Below, piece after piece: positions 21,325 to 31,530 of a DNA stretch of 64,000 nt. The position numbers were made by a program, and so were the translations under genes. Below the pieces are notes generated by a model. That model worked only from the letters and a program-made list of their open reading frames with translations, searched no databases and was not told the DNA's origin. This DNA is from Archegozetes longisetosus (taxonomy: Eukaryota; Arthropoda; Arachnida; Sarcoptiformes; Trhypochthoniidae). Position 1 is the stretch's first letter, and every line of letters begins with the position of its first letter. Location: the NCBI GenBank assembly GCA_018873245.2, contig JAEMBT020000002.1, forward strand, positions 8,282,001-8,346,000. Direction: 5' to 3'.

Positions 21325-23382
21325 ATGTCAACACCACCACCATCACCACCAGCAACATCAACATCAGCACCAGCATTAACACCAACAGTAACAACACCAA
21401 CAGTAGCGACACCAACAGCAACACCACCAATAGCAACAACATCATCATCAACATCCTGCAAAGCTTGTGGCAAAAGCGATCATATTCGAAGATCAAGTAT
21501 CAAGTGTGACTTCTATAAGCCTCCTCTAAAACGAAGAATGGGCAACATCGAATATCACACAGAGACGTACACCATCAAATGTGGGCTCAACAAATTTTGC
21601 AAGAGGAATAATCGTATCATTTCTGCAATCACCAACGATGTTCTCGAAATATCTCAATTGATGGTAGAGGCCTCCATTTTATTCAACTTTCACTACAGCA
21701 AATTATGCACAAATTCTGGTTCTAATCCAATCACCGAAAAGCCAGACTTTCTAATATTCTTCTACCAGTTACAAGGGAAGAAAAAAGAGTTGGACCCTGA
21801 ATATGAAAACTTAAGAAGAACGTTTTGTAGGGAGGACTTCTATAATGGAAGATATCGATCTTTTCCAATTCAGAATGCAGCAATAACATTGGAAACCAAC
21901 GTCAAAAACAATATCATCAGACAGATGCCTGCACGAGTGAAAAGATATTTCAAGTTAAAATTTCCTGCACTGGATAAGAAGACTTTGGATGATCTGCTCA
22001 AGTCCTTGTTCAACAAGCGAAGTGGAAGTCCATCAAACTTGTATTTGGACGAGTTTAGAAGAGAATTCAACTTGGATGGAAACTTTACTTTTGAACATCT
22101 CGAAAGTCGTTGGTGGCATTACATCCACTTTCTATTCAACCTGCAAAAGTTTTTCAACGACTTTCGAGACACATCAAGACCAGAAGGACAACAACAGATC
22201 AAATCATTCAATCTATTCCCAGTGTTTTCATTTGGTAGAAAGCACATCTTATACACTGCAGATGGTTTACACGATTTATTGTCATCACTATCATTGATTG
22301 AGAATCGAGAACATCGAAATCGTGCCAATTTTCGCGAAAATTGTGTGGAATATTGGAACACATTCTTCAATGTTGCAAAATATGAAAACTACGAGCAACA
22401 TAAGACCTTCGGTGGCTCTTTTTCAACGGATGGCATCAACGTTTCGATACATATGGAAAGAAAAGTAAGACCAAAGACTGATGGAAATGATAAACTAACA
22501 TCTTTGAGCTCCAGTCTACGCAATAATGAGTTCTCAAGTTTCGTTGGGATCGATCCTGGAGCGAGATATATGTACGGAATGGTCAAAGATGAAAAGAATT
22601 ATCTCTACAAGAGTTCATCGTTTCGATTCGACACAAAGCAGTTCCACCGAAAGAAGAAGTTGAAATCGTTAACAGAAGATGTCTTAACCACCGTCAGAAG
22701 TGATCGCGAAAAAATCGAACAAGAGGCCAACATTGTGATCAGCAGAAGGTACGATTACTTGCAATACACCGAATTCACTTTGAAACACTTTGAAAAACTA
22801 CAACATTCGTTTTCAAGAAAAGTTGTTTCAAAGTTGAAATGGGACAAATTTATTTTGATCCACAAAGTTTTGGACCAAAAAGCCAATCAAATCGTTGGCA
22901 TAAAGAAAAAGAAGAGGAAGAAGAAGAAGAAGAAGGAGGAGGAGAAGAGGAAGAAGAAGAAGAGAAAGAAGAAGAGGAAGGAGGAGAAGAAAAAGAAGAA
23001 AAAGGAGAAGAGTGACAAAAATCGTGACAATAGTGACAATAATAATAATAACAAGAAAACATTTATTGCTTATGGAAATGGCAAAGTGCCTGCATTCATC
23101 AAAGGATACGTGAAGACATCACTGAAAAAGTTATATGAAGCCTCGTTGAGAAGAAGAGAACATTGTGTGGTGTATTTGACTGATGAGTACAGGACGACAA
23201 AATTGTGTTCAAACTGTTATGAAGTGTGTAAAACATCACAGTCTCCACATCGTTTTCAAGTTTGCCCAAATTGTAAAAAAGTGTGGAATCGTGACATCAA
23301 CGCAGCCAGAAGTATATTATATAAAGCATTATCTTATGTTAGAACAGGAATAGTTCCTGTCAACCTCTCAAGAGAAAGTTGA
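21325..23382 (+). CDS. Fanzor: eukaryotic TnpB-like RNA-guided nuclease (putative)
   Basis: Intact, intronless 685-residue ORF from ATG to TGA. Fanzors are eukaryotic relatives of IS200/IS605 TnpB and of Cas12; characterised members cut DNA at sites chosen by a guide RNA transcribed from the end of the same element. An unordered Thr/Pro/Ala tail (1-43) precedes a zinc knuckle (C45, C48, H53, C61). The RuvC-I aspartate is D410 in FVGIDPGARYMYG. A zinc ribbon has C628-x2-C631 and C647-x2-C650, and the RuvC-III aspartate is D657 in WNRDINAARSI. E621 in TDEYRTTKLCSNC is where Fanzors and some TnpBs carry the rearranged catalytic glutamate. A Lys/Glu/Arg run (about 530-565), encoded by a GAAGAA-type repeat, lies between RuvC-I and the ribbon. 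It is less AT-rich than neighbouring coding DNA. No transposase lies with it. Family assignment is strong; activity is inferred. Confidence 0.9.
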   Translation: MSTPPPSPPATSTSAPALTPTVTTPTVATPTATPPIATTSSSTSCKACGKSDHIRRSSIKCDFYKPPLKRRMGNIEYHTETYTIKCGLNKFCKRNNRIISAITNDVLEISQLMVEASILFNFHYSKLCTNSGSNPITEKPDFLIFFYQLQGKKKELDPEYENLRRTFCREDFYNGRYRSFPIQNAAITLETNVKNNIIRQMPARVKRYFKLKFPALDKKTLDDLLKSLFNKRSGSPSNLYLDEFRREFNLDGNFTFEHLESRWWHYIHFLFNLQKFFNDFRDTSRPEGQQQIKSFNLFPVFSFGRKHILYTADGLHDLLSSLSLIENREHRNRANFRENCVEYWNTFFNVAKYENYEQHKTFGGSFSTDGINVSIHMERKVRPKTDGNDKLTSLSSSLRNNEFSSFVGIDPGARYMYGMVKDEKNYLYKSSSFRFDTKQFHRKKKLKSLTEDVLTTVRSDREKIEQEANIVISRRYDYLQYTEFTLKHFEKLQHSFSRKVVSKLKWDKFILIHKVLDQKANQIVGIKKKKRKKKKKKEEEKRKKKKRKKKRKEEKKKKKKEKSDKNRDNSDNNNNNKKTFIAYGNGKVPAFIKGYVKTSLKKLYEASLRRREHCVVYLTDEYRTTKLCSNCYEVCKTSQSPHRFQVCPNCKKVWNRDINAARSILYKALSYVRTGIVPVNLSRES

Positions 23383-23466
23383 CGTATTTTATGTTGACTG
23401 CTCTCTTGTTAAGAGGTACCTTTGGTACCTTTTGTAGCTGTTGCAGACTTCTAATGAGGTCTGTAA
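23344..23466 (+). ncRNA. Candidate Fanzor guide-RNA (omega/fRNA) scaffold
   Basis: Five hairpins follow one another across the end of the Fanzor ORF and just beyond. (1) 23344-23360, ACAGGAA/TTCCTGT, 3-base loop. (2) 23359-23383, GTCAAC/GTTGAC; a second GTTGAC at 23393 offers an alternative partner. (3) 23403-23415, CTCTT/AAGAG. (4) 23411-23433, AAGAGGTACC/GGTACCTTTT, 10 pairs with one G-U. (5) 23441-23466, TTGCAGACTTC/GAGGTCTGTAA, 11 pairs with two G-U, 4-base loop. Hairpins 1-2 and 3-4 share bases, so they would be alternatives. In TnpB and Fanzor loci the guide-RNA scaffold overlaps the 3' end of the nuclease gene and the guide begins at the element's end, so the position is as expected. 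No AATAAA occurs between here and UMPS. Transcription is not shown by sequence. Confidence 0.55.
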
Positions 23467-23618
23467 ACGGTTAAGATCCATCTATTGAGTACAACTCTTA
23501 ATTAGTTTACTTTTCAAACTTTGTTTTCGATCATCGTGTGCTAACATGTGTCTCCTCTCAGCTCTTTAAGTAAATTTTACTTTCATTATAATTATTTGCT
23601 TAATTCAAGTCTTCTAAA

Positions 23619-25817
23619 ATGGATGATTTGGCGATTCGTGAAGTTATTTCGAGTTTTTACGAGAATGAAGCCATAAAATTTGGCAATTTTGTGCTCAAAT
23701 CAGGCATTTGTTCACCTGTTTATATCGATATAAGGTTTATTGTTTCGCATCCATTGCTTTTGGTATTAATCAATTAGATTCTTTAGGGTATATACAAGTT
23801 ATTATAATTGAATTTTTAATTGACACGCAGAAAAAAGTCAGTCAACTTATATATGACCGAATAGTATCATCGAATGTCTCATTTGATGTGATTTGTGGCG
23901 TTCCTTACACTGCACTCCCCATCGCAACCGTTCGTACTATCTATTGATTCAAAACTTTTCTAACTATCCATTCAAACTTCTCACTCTCCTAACTCTTAAG
24001 TTATATTTCACTTTCAGTGTATTTCTGTTATGCATAACATCCCAATGATTATGAGAAGAAAAGAGAATAAAGATTACGGTACTAAACAACTTATTGAGGG
24101 CTCCTTCAAGAAGGGTTCTAGGGCTTTGATTATTGAAGACATCATTTCGAGCGGTTCCAGTATTTTAGAAACAGCTATTGTAAGGATAAATCATTTATAA
24201 GTTGTTATTTGAATTGTAGAATACTTAAGTTAAACCAAGCTTTTAACAGTTGAATAAGTTTTAAAACTACATTCAATTTCTATTAAAACTTAAAGAACTT
24301 TTGCATTAAATATTAAACGAAAGTAGACTTTAGACAATTAATCACTTTTTCTACTGAAGGCTTTACACAGCGCTGGAATCGTTGTGACCGATGCTATTGT
24401 TTTCTTAAATAGAGAACAAAATGGTCAAGACAATATGAAGCAATTTAATATCAACGTCAACAGGTATTTCAAACTTAAAATCGTTTGGTTCTAATATTGT
24501 TTGATTCTTCCCTTTTTTCAATTGAATTCAATGTTCGCGTTTATAAATTTCAGTGTTATTGGGCTTAAAAAAGCTTTGAGTTTCTTGCAAGACGAACAAA
24601 AAATAAGTTCAGATGAATCGGAAAAAATAATCAAATGGATCGATGCGAACCAACTTTCCATAAGCCAGAGCATTATAAATGAAAGCAAACTGTCATCTTA
24701 TTCTGAAATGAGCTCAAAATACCTATCGTTTGAAGATCGCGCGAAGCTATGCAAACATCCACTTTCACAGAATCTATTTTCTTTGATGGCCAGGAAAGGC
24801 ACTAATTTGTGTGTGGCCGTAGACTTCACAAACTCTCAACAAATACTAGATATGGCTGAAAAAGTCGGACCGTCCATAGCACTTCTTAAAACTCACATCG
24901 ATATTGTGGAGGACTTTGAGCCTGACTTCATAAATAAATTACAAGAAATAGCTGCAAAGCACGAGTTCTTGATTTTTGAAGACCGGTAAAAATATAGGTT
25001 TATATTGATATCAAATAAACAAGTTTTTCAATTCTCAAAATTTCTGCGAAAATTACAGGAAATTTTCAGATATTGGCCAAACAGTACAATTGCAATACAG
25101 TAAAGGAATTTATAGAATATCGGAATGGGCTCACTTGACGAATGCACACATCGTTTCTGGCCCTGGAGTTATAAAAGGACTCAAAACTGCAATCGAAAAT
25201 GTGAGGCACTATTTCAGAGTTCTTTGTAAAGCGATTCGATTGATAAGTCTCTTAATAGGCTGTGTTCTCATAAATGAAAAATCACTTGATTTCTACTTAA
25301 AGTATTAGATAGTTTGCTCTAAGCTGTATAGTATAAATGCAAATTTAGATATGCTTATTTAGCTCAGATTGTATCACATTTCAGATTTAAATTTGTATAT
25401 TCTTTTGAAAATCTAACTGAATGTTGATAATTACGACAGGAGGACAAATCTCTACAGAATAAGGGCTGTCTTCTTATCGCTCAAATGAGCTCAAAAGGGA
25501 GTCTGACTAATAATAGTTACGTGCAATCTGCTTACAAGTTTGCTATTGAAAACAGTGACTTCGTGATCGGTTTTATTAGTCAATCCAGAATATCATCTGA
25601 ACAAACATTGATTCATTTTAGTCCTGGAGTTCATATCGCTAGCAGCGGTGACAGTTTGGGTCAGGTGTATGTTAGTCCCGAAACAGCTATTATGGAAAGA
25701 GGAGCTGATGTTATTATAGTGGGCAGAGGTATCACTAGTGCTATCAATCCTGCAGAAACGGCAAACTTGTATCGAAAACGAGCATTCGAGATTTATATGG
25801 CAAAAGTTAACGCTTAG
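23619..25817 (+). CDS. UMPS: Uridine 5'-monophosphate synthase (OPRT + ODC)
   Basis: Seven exons (23619-23762, 23831-23929, 24018-24179, 24360-24463, 24554-24985, 25059-25200 and 25440-25817) encode 486 residues; the human protein has 480. It catalyses the last two steps of de novo UMP synthesis: orotate to OMP (orotate phosphoribosyltransferase, residues about 1-215), then OMP to UMP (decarboxylase, about 235-486). Visible blocks are [47 protein letters not shown], the PRPP motif [14 protein letters not shown], then LKTHIDIV and the decarboxylase site IFEDRKFSDIG (Lys and Asp split from Arg by an intron), [17 protein letters not shown] and [10 protein letters not shown]. The start lies about 150 bases after the Fanzor hairpin run, so that element's right end must lie within the UMPS promoter region. 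Confidence 0.95.
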
Positions 25818-26779
25818 TTAAGTGATTTCAAACTTTTAGTTTTTCTAAATCAATAGTTTATCAAAATGTGAATTTACACAAACATATTTTTGATAAATGA
25901 AATAATTGTTTTGTACTTTACTTTTTTAAATAAAAGAGTCAATGATTATATTGAAATCGAAACTGTAGTTTTATCAAATTTTCAAATTGGTGTCAATATA
26001 AGTGTACAACTATTCAAACTCTATTCTTGAGTTCGATCGAAGTTACTTAATATCGACTAGTCAATAGAAGGCGCTTTGCATTATATTATTTTTAAAATAT
26101 AACCGATTGACAATTGAATGAACTGTTTAAAGATTAATGCAGTCCAATTGTATCATTAGACAAGTACAAAAGTCGTACTCTTTTATTCTGATTGGTTTTA
26201 CTTTTGTATCAAATTAAATGTTTAAAAACTAATCGATTGTTTGATCATTTTTCAGTTGAAATAACTATAAATATAAATAGTTTTCAAAATATAACTAGAA
26301 ATAGATTTTCTCAACAAATGCATAATTAGGCAAAAGTGAACTTTGATTAAAAATAATAGATAAAATGTAAATTAAATGAATTTTAACAATTAGATAATCT
26401 CTAAAATACTTTTGATTAAAACAAGCATTTATTGTTTTCATTGCTATGATTGTTATGCAATGATTTCGTGCTAATTAAGAGCTGTTGACCTCATGTCCTG
26501 TTTTGGCCTAAATATCGTCAAATTCATTTGTATTGAAATGAGAGTTGACTCACTGTATTTCATAATAAGGATAATAGTTTTCGTTCATGCTTATAATACT
26601 CGTGACTTAAACGCTATATAGATCTCAATTAAATCATAGCTTAATAACAATCGTATACCAAATATCTTATCATTTACTGGGCTTTTATCAGTAAAGCTAA
26701 AATAGAGGCGTTTTTAAGCGTCGATAATTTAATATATTTTAGTTAAAAGTTTCAAATTGATTAAAGAAAGTTCAATAAA
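25818..26779. other. Gene-free spacer between UMPS and AIFM3
   Basis: AT-rich with no coding signal. It holds the UMPS 3' end and the AIFM3 promoter. No repeat was recognised. Confidence 0.4.
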
Positions 26780-29588
26780 ATGACTGAGTTCGTGGAGCAA
26801 GTAGTGTGTAAAACAAGTGATCTCCAAAACAACGAGTAAGTATAAATTGAGTAAAACTCAAGTTAAGAGTGTTAAAAGGAAACAATTGTTTGTAGGAAAA
26901 AAGTTTTAGAATTGGGAGATGGCAAAATACTATTAGTTAAACAAAACGATAAGTTTAGTGCATTGGGTACTAAATGTTCTCATTACGGTGGACCACTTGT
27001 CAATGGTATCTAAATGGTATCTAATCTATTAAATTCAACTATTTGACTTTTGCAATTTGCTTAAGGTGTATTATATAAGGATTACATATCGTGTCCATGG
27101 CACGGCGCTTGCTTTAAATTAGCCACTGGTGACATCGAAGACTTTCCTGGTTGTGATAGCATCCCTTCCTATCAGGTTATTATTCGTAATACCTCACATC
27201 ATTATTCAGATAATCATTATCTTATATAACTTTTTATTAGGTTACTGTTAAAGGAACTGATGTTATTGTTAAGGCTAAAAAGAGTGATTTGTTGGCTAAC
27301 GTAAGGACTAAGACTCTAAGCGTCAGAGACACAAAGGATGCCACAACTTTCGTTATAGTTGGCGGAGGTTTCTGTCACTTTTGTTTAGCACATTTTAATT
27401 ATTGTTCTTAACTAAATAATTCAATTGTAGGCGCCTCTGGATTTCAATGTGCGGAAACACTAAGACAGGAGGGCTTTGTTGGTCGTATTGTGATGATAAC
27501 AAATGAAGACTCATACCCATACGATAGAACCAAACTGAGTAAGGTATTGATCTCTTCTCAAATTTTACTAGTCAGTCATTAAGTCCGAATAAGTGATTGA
27601 CTTTCCATTTATCATGAAAAGGCGTTGAGTTCAAAAGTTGAAGATCTCATTCTTCGATCAAAAGAATACTTAGATAAGGCTAATATTGAGGTACTTCTCA
27701 ACACAACTGTCAAAAAATTGGACACAAAAGCGAATTTGGTTCATCTCGATAATGGATCAAACCTTAAATATGACAAAATATTTTTAGCAAGTGGTGCCAG
27801 GCATGTCTCACTAACTTTAAATATTGATTGAGAGCTAATTTTTGTTTAAAAAATTCTAGTCCTAAAAAATATGAGGCTCCAGGAAACACCTTGAAGAATA
27901 TATGTTATCTGAAAACCCACAACGACGCAAATTATATCGCTGAAAAGGCTGCCGATAAGAATGTGGCTATAATTGGAACTTCATATATTGGTATAATAAA
28001 ATACGTCTAACTTTTGGGTGCACTTAAGGGGTTTTCAGAAACCAATATAAATGATCCCATAAAACATGGTTTGAATGTTATTGGTTTTTAGAAACCACTT
28101 AACTACAAGTTAGAGATATTTTGCTGCATAACTTTTAGTGATGAATATTAGGCGAAAGTATCTAACTTAACTGAACTCCCATAAAAGGTATGGAAGTGGC
28201 CTCTTTCCTTAATGGCAAAGCAAAATCCATTTCCATTATTGGCAGAAGTAAATTTCCGTTCATCCATAATTTGGGTGAAAAAATTGGTGAACAAATCAGA
28301 AAAGTATGTTTTATCAAAGTTTTATTTGAATTAGGTTGATTTTGAAATCTATTATCTCTATAGCTTTACGAAGCGAAAGGTATTAAGTTTTACACTGAAT
28401 GTGATGTGAAAGAGTTTCATGGAGTCAACAACGAGCTGAAAGAATTAGTTCTGAGCACCAAAGAAGTTTTACCAGCAGATTTGTGTGTTATAGGAATTGG
28501 TAATCATTTTATTAAACTTCTACTTCATTTTAAAATTAGCTCTTCAAGTCCAGTTATTTGTTTGACTTGAATTTTATCAGTGATTTCAATTTCAGAATCT
28601 ATTATCAAATTCTGATTGATCTTATTTTTTACTCTACTAACGACTGTTTTATTTATCCAAAGGTAGCGACCCTAACGTTGATTATCTGAAAGATACGGAC
28701 ATCAAGCTGAATAACTCCTACATTTTAGTCAACAGTAATTTCGAGACTTCTGTGAAGAATGTATTTGCTGGTGGAGATGTAGTGCGATATCCGCTTACTA
28801 TTTCTGGTAATGATCAAAATTTGGTGAACGTTGGTCACTGGCAAACTTCCCAATCGCATGGTATTAAACTTTAGTAACATTTAAGTTTGTAAATAAACAC
28901 ATTTGTTATGATCAAAGGAAAGTTCGCTGCTTTGCACATGTTGGGAAAATCACCTGATTTTAAGAATGTGCCATTTTTCTGGGCTTTGATGTTAGGAAAA
29001 GGGCTTCGTTTCTCTGGTACGCATTAATCTGCTATATTAGCATAAAATTGATGACACTATGCTATCTATTTTAATTCATTTGACTTTTAGGCAATAACGA
29101 AGGATTTAAAGATGTCATAATAGACGGTGATCTGGCTGAATTCAAATTTATTGCATATTATCTAAACAGGTTTGATGTTACAATAATACCTGTCTAGCTT
29201 GAACGTGTAGTTAAGTGGTTCTTAAAGTCAGTAACAATTCAACCGTGTTTACCTATCAGGTTTTTATATTGTTTTTAAAAACCATTTAAGTGTATGTGAA
29301 AGTTAGACATGTTATACTATATTTGGTTGACAATCAGAATAGTTTAAACTTATAAACTGTTTATAATAAAGCGCTGGTCATGTAACAGCAGTGGCCACAG
29401 TGGCAAATGATCCGATCGCACCGCTATTCGCGGCATTTGTTCGTAGTGGAAAAGTACTGACTGAAAGTGATATCAAGTAATGAACACAATTGAAAATAAT
29501 TGGGTTTGAGTAGTAATTAATGCAATTTTTGTTTCTTCTCAGGGCTGATCCAAAGAAATGGATAAAATCAATGACAAATGGAGAATAA
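26780..29588 (+). CDS. AIFM3: Apoptosis-inducing factor 3-like Rieske flavoprotein
   Basis: Fourteen exons (first 26780-26835, last 29543-29588) give 534 residues with consistent phases. The N-terminal Rieske domain (about 10-105) has both iron-sulfur motifs: CSHYGGPL and CPWHGACF. A FAD/NAD-dependent reductase of the AIF family follows. It shows FVIVGGGASGFQCAETLRQE (dinucleotide fold), SYPYDRTKLSKALS, LASGASPKKYEAPG, NVAIIGTSYIGMEVASFL (second dinucleotide fold), VFAGGDVVRYPL (FAD site) and NVGHWQTSQSHGKFAAL. Human AIFM3 is 605 residues; the difference is mainly a missing N-terminal extension, so no mitochondrial presequence is visible. Other exons: 26896-27005, 27066-27175, 27241-27367, 27431-27543, 27622-27800, 27860-27990, 28188-28303, 28364-28499, 28663-28860, 28918-29016, 29091-29169 and 29372-29476. 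The intron at 27801-27859 begins with GC. Confidence 0.92.
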
Positions 29589-29831
29589 ACTACAATATCC
29601 AATGTCAATTAGAATAATTAATACTATTTAGAGCAATAATTATTTGACATTGTTTTAGGCTTACTTATTGATTTGATAATGTAATCCTTTTTAATCGATT
29701 TCCGTCCGTTTTTTAATTAATCTTTTATCAGAGACAAACTTATTACAAATTCAAACTAAATTAACGTTATTTTATAGTAATTCTATTTAATGTTTAATTT
29801 GATTAATTTAATAAAATGAAACAATCAATTG

Positions 29832-30347
29832 TTAGTCTTCTTCGTCGAAAGATCGAGTAATGTCTAATTTTTTGAGATAATCAGCCGCATACTTCTGTTT
29901 GAGAGGCTTCTCAATTGGTCTCCTGAGAAAATCATCCCAGTATTCAGGACGTGTTCTGTTCACTGATTTCAGATAAGCATTTTCTTGTGCCTATTATTTC
30001 AACATTCAATTGTTTTAATTTAATTCAGAAAATAATTATTGGTAGAGAGAAATGACAAATACCTCTGAAATGTAAGGTTTGCCTAAGTATTTGATGACTT
30101 CTTCTTCATATTTGAGCCTCCGATATAAACTTAATTTTTTGCCTAAAGTAACCGGTGGTACGAACCGATGCTTTCTATTGAAAATATCAATATTAACGTT
30201 AATTAAATGTTAATATTAATGATCAAATTTGATAGTTTCAATAATGAATAGATTTGAGCCAAACCCTGTATCGACTCGTCCAGGAAACTTCGGAATATAA
30301 CCAATAAATTCACGTTTAAAAGAACTCACAATTGATGTTATTTTCAT
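29832..30347 (-). CDS. Mitochondrial large-subunit ribosomal protein mL63 (MRP63)
   Basis: Three minus-strand exons (30347-30265, 30174-30063 and 29990-29832) encode 117 residues. The family protein (human MRPL57/MRP63, about 102 residues) is a small component of the mitoribosome large subunit. Visible family features are PKFPGR..GKHRFVPPVT with the GKH created across the first intron, a YRRLKYEEE helix, GKPYISEAQE, and a C-terminal YLKKLDITRSF. The gene converges with AIFM3: the two stop codons are 243 bases apart. Identification rests on recalled short motifs in a small protein, so it is less certain than its neighbours. Confidence 0.72.
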
Positions 30348-30656
30348 CTTAAACAACTAACGATTTATATTATGATACGATCGATATTTTTATTTCATAG
30401 TTTCAAATTTAAATAATTATAAAGTTAACAGTGCTTATATCACGTGCGTTATATTGGCTGACAGTATTATAATCAGCTCAAAACATAGATATACCAAGAG
30501 TAAAAGAGAACACTCCTATGGGAAGGATGGGTATCAAAAGCATGTTTTTAAAAAACGCCACCCTTTAGATACCTGGGGAAGCACAGCATAAATGCGCACT
30601 CTTTAAAAAAGTTAACATCTCGGAGTATCTAAAAAATGGGGAAAAAATTGAAAAAC
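30348..30656. other. mL63 upstream region
   Basis: 309 bases of AT-rich DNA that must carry the mL63 promoter. Nothing else was recognised. Confidence 0.4.
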
Positions 30657-30805
30657 AGAGCAAAAAAATATTTAGGTTCGAATGAGGACTCGAACCTACT
30701 AACGCACTACAAAATAAGTTTAATTCTAGAGTGTTGTTTAAAATGTACTTTTCTCACGCCATCTCTTCAATGTATAACTCAATGCTAGAAAACTGAACAC
30801 CTATG

Positions 30806-31291
30806 TGTCAATACTATTGTGAGAGTGGATTTTTCTATAGCGAAATAACAACTCAGACTTTAGCAATTAACAATCTTTATTAAAATATAAATTGAATGAT
30901 AATACATAAAGATTTAAAAGTGTCGCACAGAGTCTAAGCTCTCTCGCACTCTCTTACTAACTCACTTAATTTCTACTCTATTACTCTCTCTCTCTCTCTC
31001 TCTCTTTATACTTTTCTGACTAATTAATAAGAGGATGTTTAAGAATATTTTCGAGTTGTAATTTTAAGAAAAGTTATTCCTAAAAAGGGATGTTCAAGCA
31101 TTCCAGTATTAGATTCCCATAACAATTAATTTCCTATTGTAATTAAATTAGAATAAGAATTTACTTTTACAATTAGAGCGAACTAAACAAAACCTTTTAT
31201 AGTCATAACGAAATAAGAGTTTTACTTTCATTCTCATAACAAATAGAAAGTTTACAAAACAAATTAAAATACTTTTTGTTTTAATATAACA
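30806..31291 (-). mobile_element. Probable solo LTR inserted in the left arm
   Basis: This 486-base block is missing from the matching place in the right arm. It starts TGTCAATA and ends ATATAACA (TG...CA on either strand) and is flanked by CTATG (30801-30805) and CTATC (31292-31296), a 5-base duplication with one mismatch. On the minus strand it has TATA-like motifs (ACTATAAAAGG, AGTATAAAGAG), a CT/GA repeat and an AATAAAG signal near the end, the order expected of an LTR. No gag or pol lies nearby, so it would be a solo LTR left by recombination. Confidence 0.55.
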
Positions 31292-31470
31292 CTATCCACA
31301 ACTGATCCTTTAGACCCCCTATATGTAAGATTAAACAAACATTGATAAAATAGCTTCATAGAAAAGTTTTTGATTTTATTTGACTTTGAAGTCATACTAC
31401 TTTATCGAATATAAATAAAGTGAAAATCCTATTCAATCAATGAATTTAAAAGCGTTCGTTGTTTAGTTTT

Positions 31471-31530
31471 CTAAGTGGTCCAGTGGTTAGTGACTGATCA
31501 CTAGTAGAATAGGACCGGGTTCGTGTACAC
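31471..31530 (+). repeat. tRNA-like (pol III A/B box) segment, left copy
   Basis: The TGGTCCAGTGG sequence fits the tRNA A box, and GGGTTCG about 35 bases later resembles the B box. Stems of a real tRNA do not form, so it is a tRNA-derived (SINE-like) remnant. An inverted partner lies at 44905-44966. Confidence 0.45.
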
